From Okapia johnstoni (taxonomy: Eukaryota; Chordata; Mammalia; Artiodactyla; Giraffidae), in assembly GCA_024291935.2 (NCBI GenBank), contig CM044311.1, forward strand, positions 19,677,001-19,741,000: 64,000 bases of DNA, written 5' to 3'. Under the pieces are notes generated by a model. It had not been told where the DNA came from and made no database searches. It worked only from the letters and a program-made list of their open reading frames with translations. How positions within the stretch are numbered: the stretch's first letter is position 1; the number at the start of each line of letters is the position of its first letter. Positions 9,601 through 22,474 of the stretch are shown here, one piece after another. Both the position numbers and the translations under genes were made by a program.

Positions 9601-11946
9601 ACACATTATTTCTTTATATGTCTATTATCCTGACATTCCAGTAGCTGATAAAGGTAGTGAGATTTGATCCCAGCTCTTCAAAACAAGGTCTGAGCAAACA
9701 CTAAAGTTCTGAAAGTCAGATTAGTTTGTAATATATTCAGCTCATCACCATAGATCTTGATATGAGGCTGAGTTAAACTCAGAGTCAACCAAACACTTGG
9801 GAAGAAACTGGACTGGTGACCATCCTCCTTGTGTTTCTCCATGACAGGAAAATAATTTGACATCTTTTCCTTGACTTACCTTCTCTTCAAACAGACCTTC
9901 GCTAGGGATGAAATGTGTAGAATGGTGTCATAAATGTAATACTAAACATTATAAGCAGCCTTAATTACAGTGTGATTATGTAAATAATTATACACTGCTC
10001 TGTTTATTTTTAAATATTTCATCTCTACCCTAAATTCAGCTTGCCTTTTTATTTGTGGCTAGGTCACCAGGCGTGGCCTCCATTCACATATTGAACGAGT
10101 TTAGAAGAAAACCTTACAAAGCAAAACACGGTTTGGTAAAATTATTATACCTGCTGAGTGATAATCACATATCTTATGCAGCATACATAGTATCATTTAA
10201 GAAATTCTTCTTTGTACTCAAAGACCCTATATTATATACTTCTTAAAAATTAACTAAATCAAAAATAGTACATAAACCACTTATTCTTATTTTAAAACAT
10301 GAAATATAAACAGCAATACCCGAGGACAAATATTTGAAGTGATAGATGGCAGTATCGCTGCATATTTTTATAATGGTTTTGCTCGCTTGTACCCCTCACC
10401 CAACAGCTTTCATTACTTTCTGAAGTTTTATAGGTCAATGTATGAAGACATTAGAAATGTTAATTTGAAGACTTGGGTTTTTTTTTGACTAGGTAACTCT
10501 GATTTGCATTTCCTCACTGTATGAAGAAGAACCACAGAAGTGGAAAGAAAAGGTTTCCATTAATTTACACCTGGTTTTCACAGCTAACCCAAAACGTCAG
10601 GAGATTGTGAAGTTGGCTCAGTGTGATGCTATGAATTGGTCCATTCTATCCATTCTAAGGAGCGCCTTAGTTTCCTGAATGCCTAATGTAATTTCAAAAC
10701 ACATTTTAAGATACCTATTTAGTTTTAAAATCTCTTTGATTTTAACATATGTTTTTACTGTCGAGGTTAAATCATACAAATCGATTTTCATATAACTTGA
10801 TACCTGATGTCTCGCAGGTATTTTTAAAGATCATCTTTCAATGAATGACTATATCTTCTAAGGTAGAGAAAAGTAAAGTGTTCATCTTTTAAACAGCGCT
10901 AAAGAAATATATAGGAAAAGCTGTAATAATGAAGAAAGTTATATATTCTATTTGCAAGGAGGGAATAAAAGGGAAAATGAGTAATGGGTAATCCAGTTAA
11001 AATGGTTTTCTAAAATTTCAGCATGTAAGTTGAACTACAGGACCAAATATACTGAATTTGAGCTTTTGCTGCACCAAGAGTAATGTTTGATATCCAAGGA
11101 AGGAAAGAATATTTTCTTGCTGCATCAGATGCATTCAGTTGTGTTGGATATTTCAAGTGTGCTGGTTCAAAATAAATAAATAAATAAATAAACCCTTAAA
11201 AGCTGTGCTCTGTTCTCTCCCCGTTTTTTAAAAAATAAAAAGATCAAATAAAAATCGAAGTTAATAGCTAAAGAAAGAAAGTACCAATTTAATATCATCA
11301 ATTTTTTTGTGAGAGTTTTCAGCTCTAAGAATGTAGTATTAAAGTGTCACACAAGTGATGTGCCATCAATGCTCCTTTTTTTATCTTCAAAATAAGTTGG
11401 CAGTATTCTGTAATGCACAATAGCAACTAATGTGGTAGCAAGCTGAGAGTCTTTGTACACTTTATAACATAATCACAACACATAGATTTTTCTTGTGAAA
11501 TGTCTAAATGTGGTCATATCACAACATGACCAGGATCAATTTTTTTTTCTTTTTTTGCATTTTGACACTGCCAATAATTTTTTGTCTCCAATTTTAATAT
11601 CCAACCTAAGAAAATAGTGACAGTTCATTATTCTGTGTTAATTTTTCTTTGTGGTTTTTAATAAGCCTTTATACTTACTACATAATTCCATCCTAGAAAC
11701 TGCCCTTTAAGAGTGTTGGCTGTTATTGCAATTCCAATTGCCTTTTGTGAAAAGCTAGACACAGTTGGAAAAAAATCAAAGATCTTCAGTCAAATAATGA
11801 GTAAGTGGCAGAAACTGCAAAGGACAATTCTGAGAATCTGACTCTGGAAATTTATGCTACCCTGGGAAACTTACCTTCAGGAAAATTAATATCTCAAAAT
11901 TATTCATCTTAAAGTTTCAATGACTATTAAAAAGCCTTTAGTGCAT
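9601..11946. other. unique AT-rich stretch, about 2.3 kb
   Basis: An (AAAT)n run lies at 11170-11192. No coding potential is seen beyond short chance frames. A stretch near 9630-9690 is weakly MIR-like but not convincing. Confidence 0.5.
11170..11192. repeat. (AAAT)n microsatellite
   Basis: About six tandem tetranucleotide units. Confidence 0.9.
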
Positions 11947-12155
11947 GGGCTTCCAGGTGACTTAGTGGTAAAGAGTCCACCTGCCAATGCAGGAGACTCA
12001 AGAGATGCAGGTTCAATCCCTGGGTCGGGAAGATCCCCCGGAATAGGAAATGACAAACTGCTTCAGTGTTGTTTCCTGGAAAATTCCATGGATGGAGGAG
12101 CCTGATGGGCTACAGCCCATGGGGTTGTAAAGAGTTGGACATGACTGAACACACG
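11947..12155 (+). mobile_element. Bov-tA SINE
   Basis: Sense copy with a slightly degraded head. It has an extra 'caagagatg' stretch in the tRNA-like part around 11999-12008. Confidence 0.93.
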
Positions 12156-12600
12156 TTTTGAAGCATAGATACACAAAAGAAGAGATAATTTTCTATTTTT
12201 CAGAATATTGTCATATGAAGTAATAGAAATTAGTAAATAAAAGAATTTAAGAATTTATTTGTATCCAGAAAGTATTTCATGTGTACTGTTTTAAAATAGA
12301 CTATTGGATAATAATTTATTAAAAATATGAACAAATTTTCAAGTTTGTAGTATTTTTAAATGGTAAAAGATAATTTATAATAATATTATTAAACTATATA
12401 AAATAGCTTTTTTAATAGTAAAATTGCTTCAGCCATTATAAAATAATGCCAATAAATTACAATAGTAAGAGAAAGAAGGCGTTCTTCAGCGAAAGTCTTT
12501 TTAAAGTTGTAGAAATATGATCTCTGTATACGTAATATGACTTCAGCAGCTAGGCCAGATCACAAAGTGTGTACCAAGCTCAAAATGTAAAGAGAAAGGA
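12156..12600. other. unique, very AT-rich
   Basis: Long A/T stretches with no recognised element. Confidence 0.45.
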
Positions 12601-12604
12601 GACT

Positions 12605-12899
12605 GATGCAGATGTCTCAAGGTTGGTTTCATCATGAACCTCTGTCCATAGTCCATCAGGCATTCTGTCTATCAGATCTAGGCCTTTAAATCTATTTCTC
12701 ACTTCTAGTGTATAGTCGTAAGGGATTTGATTTAGGTCATACCTGAATGATCTAGTGGTTTTCTCCACTTTCTACAGTTTAATTCTGAATTTGGCAACAA
12801 GGAGCTCATGATCTGAGCCACAGTCAACTCCAAGTCTTGTTTTTGCTGATTGTATAGAGCTTCTCCATCTTTGGCTGCAAAGAATATAATCAATCTTAT
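12605..12899 (-). mobile_element. BovB internal fragment, antisense
   Basis: It matches the endonuclease-to-linker part of the BovB copy at about 5910-6180, in reverse orientation. It has neither a 5' nor a 3' end, so it is an isolated internal piece left by truncation or deletion. Confidence 0.88.
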
Positions 12900-13078
12900 T
12901 AATTTATTTCCAGTATCTAGATATTTTCTTTAAAAGTCAATTTTAAAATATGTGAATTCAGAGCAATTCAATTGATAGCACCTCAAAAATCTGGAGTGAT
13001 TTTAAATACGAGTAACATATGAATAAGTTGAGCAAGCATGTGCATTGTGTTTTCTGGTGCTTGATCATTTTCAAGTGT
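12900..13078. repeat. unassigned dispersed repeat, copy 1
   Basis: About 180 bp is clearly homologous to 33833-34010 in the same orientation. By eye roughly four fifths of positions match, with small indels. Shared blocks include AAATCTGGAGTGATTT, AGTAACATAT, AATAAGTTGAG and TTTTCTGGTG. It does not match BovB, Bov-tA, L1, MIR or L2 sequence as I know them. The BovB piece abuts its left edge. Confidence 0.75.
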
Positions 13079-14109
13079 TTAAGCGGACTTCGCTTATGCT
13101 TTTATTTGTGCGATTTAACATGGTTATAAGAGTGCAGTCACCAGGATGAGTAAAGATCGTTAAAGACCCAAGTTATGTCATGTTACTGCAAACTGTATCG
13201 CCCTTTTTTAGCCGTATGGCCTTATAGTTTGAAACTTCCTTTATTTAATGACTATCAAGAGTCTCTTTTACTACCTTTATAGGTTAATCAGCCAGTAAGT
13301 TTGCTTTAATAGTTCTTTGACCTGAGTAAAGAATTTTAATTTTTTCTTTGGATCATTTCAATTGAAATATGTTTGGTTTTAGAATAATGTTTTTTTTTTT
13401 TCTTTTTGGAACCTATGGCACTCATTCCTTTTCAAGATTTTTTTGAGATGTTTTATTCATAATCACTCTTCTTTTCTATAAAGCAGGTGCCACAGTGATT
13501 GATCTGTCAAATATTGAAGGAGCCCTGTTTGAATTGATCCTAAGTCAATACATGCTCTTAAAAATGAATGAGTCCTGAGAATGAGTATCCAAGATTTCCC
13601 ATCACTAAAGTTCAGTTTAATTTCTGGTTGGAAACATTTTCCAAGATTATAGCACAGGAAGAGGGCACGCAGGTGAAGAATGCAGATCTCATTGAGTTAT
13701 AATAATAAAGTTGTCTTCTGGGGAGGCCAAGGCAACCAGAGTTCCAAAGCAGGCCAACAGAGAATAGAATGCTTTACAGAGAGAAAAGTCTGGCAATCTG
13801 TAAGATCCTCTTCAAGCCTTCCTCTGTGTGTTGATCAGCATACGTGTATGAGGAAACTGGGTAAGTCAAGGAAGGAACCATACAAAAGTGTTGTAAGAAA
13901 CAGTACTTGGAACCAACACAAGGCAAGGAATAATATATCTATTCTTTAAAGCTGGATGGAAAATTTGATAATTATGGACCATGATGAAGATAACTCAGAA
14001 AGTTCTTGCCTTATTATTGAATTATTGAAATATAGTAATATTAAAATTAACCATACACTAAATTAACTGTATAACTATAGTAATTATTGAAAATATCCAT
14101 ATACCTGAA
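13079..14109. other. unique sequence
   Basis: A T run lies at about 13391-13404. The 89-codon plus frame at 13680-13949 shows no recognisable domain. Confidence 0.45.
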
Positions 14110-14168
14110 TTATATATATATATAATTTGATTATATATATATATATATAATTTGATATATATATATAA
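14110..14168. repeat. (TA)n with AATTTGA interruptions
   Basis: Three TA tracts are separated by near-identical 'taatttgat' units. The region is self-complementary and could extrude as a cruciform. Confidence 0.85.
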
Positions 14169-14409
14169 CTTGATCACAGAAAAAACTATAGAACTGTTAT
14201 AGAAATACAAAATATCCAGGATCCAAAAAGGTAAATTCTCAGTGTCTATCATTCAATCAAAAATGACCAGACAGACTAAGAAGAAGGAAAATACAACTCA
14301 TAACATAGGAAAAAATCAGTGCTGACCTAGTATAGAACTGACATGATATTTAGTTAGTAACAAGATATGAGATGCTTAATTAATTAATAGCAGTAATATT
14401 AAAACAGCT

Positions 14410-14966
14410 ACTATTGAAATTAAAAGGCACCTGATCCTTGGAAGAAAACCTAGGATAAACCTAGACAGCATATTAAAAAGCAGAGACATTACTTGCCAAC
14501 AAAGGTATGCATATTCAAAGCTATCATTTTTCCAGTAGTCATGTATGGATGTGAGACTTGGACCATAAAGAAGGTGAACACTGAAGAATTGATGCTTTTA
14601 AACTGTGGTGTTGCAGAAGACTCTTGAGAGTCTCTTGGATTGCAAGGAGATCAAACCAGTTAATCCTAAAGGAAATCATTCCTGAATATTTGTTGGAAGG
14701 ACTGATGCTGAAGCTGAAACTCTAGTACTTTGGTCACCTCATTTGAAGAGCCAACTCATTAGAAAAGACCCGGATGCTGGGAAAGACTGAAGATGGGAGG
14801 AGAGGGGGATGACAGAGGATGAGATGGTTGGGTGGCATCACTGACTCAATGGACATTAATTTGAGCAAGCTCCAGAAGATGGTGAAGGACAGAAAAGCCT
14901 GACATGCTGCAGTTCATGAGGTTGCAAAGAGCTGGACACGACTGAGCAACTGAACAGCAACAACAA
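14410..14966 (+). mobile_element. BovB 3' end, about 560 bp
   Basis: 5'-truncated sense copy from the post-RT region to a CAA-type 3' end. It is quite diverged, with many indels. Confidence 0.93.
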
Positions 14967-15232
14967 GAAGCCAGAAGAAAGGTTGCACATTTTAAAGTAG
15001 AGATACGACTATAAAGAATCTTAAATTTCCATAGGGAAAGCTAGAATGTTCAAGATTATAACAAATTGCACTAATTGGGAATAACAAAAGCTTAAAAATT
15101 GAATGAGTAAACAGTTGTTAACTTGAAGACATAAAAATAGAAACTATCATAAAACGAAAGACACACAGAGAGAAGAATGAAATAAGCTTAGAAGCATAAG
15201 TGAACTGTGGGATAATGTATGTTGGTCTGATA
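14967..15232. other. unique sequence
   Basis: Nothing recognisable. Confidence 0.4.
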
Positions 15233-15234
15233 TA

Positions 15235-15946
15235 CAGCAACTCCCCTACATACAAAGGAGTTCCATTCTGCGAGTGTTTGTAAGCCAATTTGTTCATAAG
15301 TCCAAAAAAGTTAGCCGAGACATCTAACTAACACAATTGGCTTTATAGTACTGTACTGTAGTAGGTTTATAATTCTTTTCATACAATAATACATAGAAAC
15401 AAATACAAAAAATAAGGATCACGTGTTTGATCTTACAGTACAGTACCTTGAAAATCACAGCACTTGTGCTAAGTCACTTCAATTGTGTCTGACTCCTTGA
15501 GACCCAATGGACAGTAGCCTGCCAGGCTTCTCTGTCCATGAGACTCTCCAGGCCAGAATACTGGAGTGGGTTGCCGTTCCCTCCTCCAGGGGATCTTCCT
15601 GACCCAGGGATCGACCCTGTGTCTCTTATGTCTACCTGCATTGGCAGGCAAGTTTTACCAGTAGCGCCACCTGGGAAGACAGTGAAAATCACAGTGGTAC
15701 AGTTTAACAGATGGCATGGTATGAACAGAACATCTATCTGTTCACTGAAGTGTTACTGACTAGAAGAGGAAAAAGAGGTGGGGGATGGTAAAGTTGAAGG
15801 ATCATTAGCAATAGGAGATGAAGGGCAAACTTCACATGACAATGTATGGCAGACATGTAAACTAACTTACATGATTGAGCATGTGAATCCATGTTCACAT
15901 CTTTGAAAGTTCTCAACTTGGAAGTTCGTATGTAGGGGACTTACTG
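15235..15946. mobile_element. TIR DNA-transposon-like element, SINE-interrupted
   Basis: The left end is CAGCAACTCCCCTACATACA (15235-15254). The right end, read in reverse complement, is CAGTAAGTCCCCTACATACG (15927-15946). The two agree at 17 of 20 positions, as terminal inverted repeats. The left end is preceded by TA, as in Tc1/mariner-type (Tigger/pogo-like) insertions; the base pair after the right end is AA rather than TA. Without the SINE insert the element is about 0.48 kb and has no transposase frame, so it is nonautonomous. The family name is not certain. Confidence 0.7.
15449..15694 (-). mobile_element. Bov-tA SINE inside the TIR element
   Basis: An antisense Bov-tA at 15461-15682 is flanked by a perfect 12-bp duplication, TGAAAATCACAG (15449-15460 and 15683-15694). 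It was inserted after the DNA element. Confidence 0.95.
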
Positions 15947-17374
15947 AATATAAGTAACTGAAGTTCCCAAAGAGAAGAAGGTAAGAGTGAAATACACACA
16001 CACACAATTTTCAAAATGAAGGAAGATTAAACCCATATGTTAAATCATCTATGTTTAATTTTACTAAGGAACATTTAATAATGTGTGAATATACATTGAA
16101 TAAATAGTAAAGTAAACAGTAAAGTCACTATTTACAAAAGCTTGTGCAAATAAATGTAGTTCAGCACAGGGTAAAACCTTCTGGACTACTTTGATAACTT
16201 TATTGTATCTTTCTTAGCATGCAGTAATTTCTGCACTTGCAGTATATATATGTTAAGACCATTTCCTTTTCATTAATATATGGTATTGTTCTGAGCCCCT
16301 TACCCACCATATCAATTTCCTCCTTTCTTTATATTGTTTTGTGTCTCTGGATGTCAACATCTATCTATGCATTGCATTACCAGGGACATTTGCTAAGCCT
16401 TCTTGTTGAATTTTCCCAGCGGAGTTCTGGGAAAGTCCTTCTACGTAGGACTTCTACATAGTCCTAGCAGTAGCTATAAGCCTCTAAGTTTACAATTCTT
16501 GTTGGAGAGCCCTTCTTCAATTTTTCCAGCTCTGAGTAACATTGTCTTTTAGCATTTAAAGCCTAAGAATAGTTGCAGATTTCCAGTGTCACTAGTAACT
16601 GCATCATTTCCCATTCCTTTTTGGTTCCCTTAAGCCTAATTATATCCTTGGACAAATTTTCCCTACTGCTTTCTCTTCTGTTAAATTCACTTGAGTGTGC
16701 AATCTGCCTCCTATCCAAGGCACTATAATGTATCTTTCTTGTTAACTTGATATTTCAATAGCTATTATCTTTCCACATTGCATTATAGCCTATTAGCCTA
16801 CCTTCCTGTTTTTGGAGTGTTGGTCTTTGTGCCTAAAAAGGAAGGGACTGGTACTAATCAGGGCACTAATCCAGAGTGCAAAGTAAGAACTTCTGTTATG
16901 AGATAACATCAATGTTGGGACCAATAGGAAGATGTACTGGACATCTGTCAATATAACTTTTTATTATAACCCTCTACTCTCCCTTAAATAGAAATACGGT
17001 TCATAGTGAAACTGCATCAGGAATCACATACCTGAAAGTTTATGACAGGCATGTTCAGAGCAAAAACATCTCCTTTGTAAACATGAACAGATATTTGTCT
17101 ATCTAGCAATAGTGTGCTATCATGGTTAGTACAAAATTGATACAACAAAGGATTAACATAAATTTTCCATGCTATTTTGTTTCAAACTATTACGCACTCA
17201 ATGTTTAGTTATTGAGCACAATTATGTGCAAGGCAAAACTGGACACATCCAGATTTATTGATTTTTCATGAAATATTTTTAAATCAGCATGAAGTAAATA
17301 TAGATACACTGCTGAGAAATATACAAATACTCATATACACTTACATAGTGGTTACATTCTTACTCTTTTTATTA
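15947..17374. other. unique sequence, about 1.4 kb
   Basis: A short CA run lies near 15994-16005. No gene or recognised repeat. Confidence 0.45.
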
Positions 17375-17495
17375 GCATCTTGTAGGTGGGAAAACAGAAA
17401 TGATTAATGACAATAAAAATAAGTGATTTGTCTAAGATTACACAATAGATTACTGGTTCTGAAAGAGATTTGAATCCAGATAACCTGCTTATTTT
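17375..17495 (-). mobile_element. MIR fragment, diverged
   Basis: It contains the antisense MIR signature in order: a 'gtgggaaaacag' start, 'aagtgatttgtctaagattacaca', then 'gatttgaatccag'. MIR is an ancient mammal-wide tRNA-derived SINE. Confidence 0.6.
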
Positions 17496-17496
17496 G

Positions 17497-17723
17497 GCAA
17501 CCTGATGCAAACAACTGACTCATTGGAAAAGTCCCTGATTCTGGGAAAGATTGCGGGTAGAAAGAGAAGAAGGAGTCAGAAGACCAGATGGTAAGATGGC
17601 GTCACCCATGCAATGGACATGAACTTGGGCAAATTCCAGGAGATGGTGAGGGACAGGGAGACCCGGCGTGCTACAGGTCATGGGGCTGGAAATAGTCGGA
17701 CATGACGGGACAACTGAACAACA
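17497..17723 (+). mobile_element. BovB 3' end, about 230 bp
   Basis: Short 5'-truncated copy ending in GAACAACAA. Confidence 0.93.
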
Positions 17724-18176
17724 AATAAAATCTGCCTTAAATCCATGTTCTTAGCCAATACATTAGGCTGCCTCTCAAAATAGTTGCAATATTTTGCATT
17801 TTAAAAAAATATATAATTAAAATATTTTACAAAATCACTTATTACTCTTCTATACAGGATAATTATCATAGTGATATTATTCTTTAAAGATCAACCTAAA
17901 GGTAAACAATAAAGATTGAAAATAGCTTTATGTGAAAGTATTTGCCTTTTCATTTCCAGTCATTCAATCCTGCACTGAGGGTAACAGGAGTTATGAATTA
18001 CCCCAAAGGTTTCATAAACCAGGCTTCATTCTGGCTAAAATAACAGACATGCTCCACACAACCAGTCAATCATAAAAGGAAAAATGGTACCACTTGGATT
18101 AGAAGTAAGAAGACTAACGCATTTTCATCCTTAAGGGTTAAAAGAGAAATAGATGTTTCAGCTCCAAGAGAGAAAA
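17724..18176. other. unique sequence
   Basis: No gene or repeat family recognised. Confidence 0.4.
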
Positions 18177-18262
18177 ACAAGCAATTTGAAAGCATTATTT
18201 GTGCAAGGTATTTTGCACAACAAGCAATACAAAGCATTATTTGTTCACGGTATTTTGTAGCA
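18177..18262. repeat. tandem duplication, 43-bp unit
   Basis: Two diverged units start ACAAGCAAT at 18177 and 18220. Both contain AAAGCATTATTTGT and GGTATTTTG. Confidence 0.8.
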
Positions 18263-19180
18263 TCTATTCCATTCGTCATGGGAGTGAGTGGCTGAGACTT
18301 GGAAAATTTGTTATGGCCCAGGATCAGTGACCCCATGCTCAGATTAATACCTTAGGTTTAAAGGTGATTGACCTCCCCCAAAAGGCTGAACTGCAGTAGC
18401 TAGCCCAAATTATCAATATTTTAAGTTCCAGTGTGATTTGAAAGGAAGAGCTAGGTTTTGCTAACCTGAGGAAATGAGGAATAAAATGAAATTCTACAAA
18501 TGATTTCCCCCAAAGCAAATGCTAAACAATATTATTGCATGTAAATGATATTAATCCCTGTGAACTTTCCTTTTATATGTAATTATAAAATAATCTAGAA
18601 GGTGAGGCAAGTCTTTGCCTTTGATGCTATTCAGTTTCTGAGGGGAGACTTTTTCAGGTGTTTTTGAAATCTAAAATGAAATGAAAAAGAAAGAAATTGC
18701 AAGGAGGTAACCACAGATTTTCTATATAAATCAACAATTAGGAAAAAAAAACAATTTCAAAGTCATGATGTCTGTAAGACTGATAGAACATGCAAGATAT
18801 GTACCATATATACTATTATACATTCACAGCATAAAAGCCTAGAGACACAAGGTTTGTTTGATGTTGTCAACCTTCTAACATCTATAGCAATTTAAAAAAA
18901 CAGACAAAAAAACTGGATAACTTAGTAGGACCAACATCTATAAAAATAACACTGACAATATATGGACCACTTTGATTATAAATGCTACTGATCAATATAC
19001 AGTTAAAATAGCTTCAGCACCTAAATTATTTTTAAATCAAATTATTTTGTTTATCTAAGTTATAGGTCAAATAAAGTGAATTCTTAGATAAGCAACAAAA
19101 GTATGCCAGCATAACAACATGTGACAAGTACAATTATAGGCACTGGAATTATATCATTTTTGATCTTACTATGAACCTTA
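18263..19180. other. unique sequence
   Basis: AT-rich; no feature recognised. Confidence 0.4.
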
Positions 19181-19560
19181 CATTTAAGCAGGAGAGACAG
19201 AGCATACATACAACCAGACTATGCTCGCAGACTGTTAGGTAGTGTGTTGCGGGGAGGTCTCTCTGAGAATGAGTGTGGATCTATGATGAAAAGAAATGTT
19301 CTCACAAAGGATTATGTGGAAGGCATTGAAAGGAGCACCAAGGGCCTGAAAATGGGGAGGAAAGGCCATACATTGGAGGAAGAACCAGGAAGTCTGTATC
19401 AGGAAGCAGACTTAGACAGAATGAACATGAGCAAAGAATGGTAGGGAAAATAATCAAGTAAAGCTAGAGAGATAGTGAGGAGTCAGATGATAACAGATTG
19501 TGACATGTGTATGTGCTTTAAACAGAATTTTAGGGTATCATAGTGACTCCTGAGGAGCAG
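19181..19560 (+). repeat. possible ancient mammalian repeat
   Basis: The order of phrases (a GGAGAGACAGAGCATACA start, 'gaggtctctctgagaatg', 'gaaaggagcaccaagggcct') resembles a common, very old mammalian interspersed repeat whose name I cannot give. The 66-codon frame within it is not thought to be a gene. Confidence 0.35.
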
Positions 19561-20536
19561 TATGGAATATATTAACTATATATAAATGTTATTCTTGGAC
19601 CTGTAGTTTCATGAGTTATTTTAAGTCATGATGTATTTGTTTCTTAGCATTATAGTGATACTATAGCAGTTGGATTCATGATTTACATTTGGTTATACAA
19701 AGCTTTTGGAGGGTTGACAGTTGAGACTCTCCAGGTAGCTAGAATGTACCTATGTGACCAGTTCACTGTGTTAGACTCCCAACAGAAGTAGACTCTGGGC
19801 TTCTTCACTGGTGCCTGGCACTGGAGTGCTTTACATGCACGCCCCTTGTAGCTTGAATCCTGTACAAAACACACCCTTAGACACCCAGCAGTATAGAAGG
19901 ACAAAGAAGACTACTCCATTTACAATTGTGCATTCCCTTTATGCACAGTATCCTACAGTTGAGTATATACAATGTTTAATCTGTAAGTCTTTCTGCAAAC
20001 ACTTAAGTTAAATAATGCCTAATTAACACAGTTCTTTGCAGTTAAGAAAAAAGTCAATAAAACATTTTGTGTCTGATACTTTTGAAAGGTTATTTGTAAC
20101 AGTTTATTCAATAATTTGATGTTTGTTAATTCAGATGTTTTATCATTAATTTGTAAGTAAACTACAGCTTAGTCTACTGAACTTAGTATTTCAGTAGTAG
20201 TTTTAAATTTATTAATCTTAAATCCTTTCTTAAAAGGATTAGACAAGGAAATGTATAAAACACATAAAGCAAGGCTGCTTTGGATAAAGGAGAATAAGAG
20301 GAATAGAAACCTATTCACTGTACTTTAATAACAGAAATTAATGATGATTTTCCCAACAATGTACATTACCATGAATTTAACATTTAATATTTATGAAACA
20401 CTTCAGAAATTTTAGAAACAGACATAAGTCCATCTGTATTGGCTCTAAATCATCCTCAAATGTTCAGTTCCTAGATTATACAGTGTATAATATATATGTA
20501 CCAATATTTTTTTGAACAATGAGGGGATGTTTTAGG
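19561..20536. other. unique sequence
   Basis: Nothing recognised. Confidence 0.4.
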
Positions 20537-20781
20537 AAGTTCCAATACTTTGGCCACCTGATGCAAAGAGCCAACACATTGGAAAAGACCTTAATAGTGG
20601 GAAAGATTGAGGGCAGAAGAAGAAGGGGAGACAGAGGGTGAGATGGTTGGATGGCATCACTGACTCAGTAGACAAGAGTTTGAGCAGCTCCAGTATATAG
20701 TGAAGGACAAGGAAGCCTAGTGAGGTGCAGTCCATGTGGTTGCAAGGAGTCAGACACCATTCAGTGAGTGAACAACAGCAA
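20537..20781 (+). mobile_element. BovB 3' end, about 245 bp
   Basis: 5'-truncated, CAA-type tail (GAACAACAGCAA). Confidence 0.92.
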
Positions 20782-20817
20782 ATGTTTTTGGAATAAAGAG
20801 TTTTCTTCCAAACACAT

Positions 20818-20995
20818 GGGCTTTCCTGGTGACTCAGATGGTAAAGAATCTGTTTGCCATGTAGGAGATTTGAGTTAGATCCTTGGGTTGGGAAGAATCC
20901 TCTGGAGAAAGGAATGGCTACCTACTCCAGTAGTCTTGCCTAGAGAATCCCATGGACAGAGGAGCCTGATGGGCTACAGACCATAGGGTTGCAAA
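20818..20995 (+). mobile_element. Bov-tA SINE, 3' tail missing
   Basis: Sense copy from the head to the 'catagggttgcaaa' region. It stops before the usual GTCGGAC tail. Confidence 0.9.
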
Positions 20996-21157
20996 TAATA
21001 AATATATATTTAATTATACTGTTGATCTTTTGTTGCAAAATATCTCTATAAGAATAATATGAAATATGTTACAATGTGAAGCATAGCACATGATGTAATA
21101 AGAGATATTATGCTGTAAAATTTTATTTGGTGTTAATATAGGAGTGATCAATACATT

Positions 21158-21300
21158 GTTTTAATCTGGTAGGGCTGCCATAGCAAAATACAAGAAACTG
21201 GGAGGCTTAAACAACAGAAATTTATTTTCTCAGTTTTGGAGGCTGAAAATCCAACGAAGATCAGAGTGTTGTCAGCTTTAAGTTTTCATGAGACCTCCCT
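21158..21300 (+). repeat. old mammalian repeat fragment
   Basis: A 'gggctgccatagcaaaatac' start followed by 'gaggcttaaacaacagaaatttattttctcag' marks a common ancient mammalian interspersed repeat. The exact family is not certain. Confidence 0.55.
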
Positions 21301-21329
21301 TTCTGCCTTGCCTTGATACATTAGAAGAA

Positions 21330-21565
21330 CATTGACCAGAGCAATCTATGATCTCAAAATCCCCTCTTGTTACTACATAACTATTTCAGACTCAAACCAA
21401 TCTTTGCTTAACTTACATATTGTTACTAACTGAGGCTTTCAAGTTTTTGCCTTCATAAGCCTCCTCCATTTTTTAGTCTGGTAGAACATAACTCAAGTGC
21501 GTCTCAAATTTGTGTCTCCTGGACTACAATCCTGATAAACCTTAAATAAACACCTTTATTTTAAT
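21330..21565 (+). repeat. possible LTR fragment
   Basis: A pyrimidine-rich stretch, 'gcctcctccattttttag', then a run leading to AATAAA at about 21545 and a T-rich end, resembles the R-U5 portion of an endogenous retrovirus LTR. No internal retroviral sequence is seen beside it. Confidence 0.35.
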
Positions 21566-22474
21566 TAGTTCTCCATTTCTGAAATTGTACTTCAACATAT
21601 AAATATGGAAGTGCAGAATTTGGTACATAGAAATCATAGTGCCAAGTGATCATCACCAGGATTTTGTCTTGGAAGAGTAAGTTTTATTCATAATATAAAA
21701 CTCTAATACTAAATTCACTCCTCTTTGTTCAGTATTATGTGATTAAGAAGATTAGGGAATCATTTGGTGATTATACTCCTGAGTAAATAAAAGTAAACTC
21801 CTTGAAGTTATTACTGTTATTTTATTTAAATATTTTGACCACTTCTTGAGATAAAGACAATAGCCAATTATAAATTTACAAAATTGAGCTCTTTATTGTT
21901 ATTATTTACAATAACAGCTCCTATTATTTTGAAGGCTAATTACACACCTGCTCTATTCTTAAAAGAATTCAAGTTACTATTTGATGACTTTTTATTATTT
22001 CAGTCTCATTGCCATGCTGAGGATAATATATTTGGATAGTTTTGCTCATTCCTTCTAAAACAGAGATTGATTTCCAATAAATACCAAAGGAAAATTAAAG
22101 GTCAGTATTTGGTGTGTATTTTAAAAAGCTATTCATGTATTTATTCTAGAAATAGGCACAAGCCTGTGTGGTATTTTGGTTTAAAATTTCCATATAATGA
22201 TTCCAAATTCAAGTGAAAGTCTACTGCCATAAAATAAATATCATGGTATAAGTTGAACACACAAAAGAAACAATTTAGATATTATGATTTCTTTATGTTG
22301 CAAAACATTTTGTTTTTAAAAATAACTCCACAAAATGTACTTAATATGTTCTTTTTTCTCTCTCACTTGCTACTGAAGAAATATTTCTGTATGCTCAATA
22401 CTACCCGATTTCTGGTCGCCAAATATGTGGGTTTTTCACATGTCAAACAATTCTCTAACAGCAGCTGGGCTTCC
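21566..22474. other. unique AT-rich sequence
   Basis: No gene; short frames only. Confidence 0.45.

Noticed and set aside
14110..14252. 64-codon minus frame rich in isoleucine and tyrosine
   Set aside because: It is a translation of a (TA)n tract.
21330..21565. A complete solo LTR
   Set aside because: Only an R-U5-like end with AATAAA can be argued. The left boundary and a target duplication could not be found, so it is listed only as a possible fragment.
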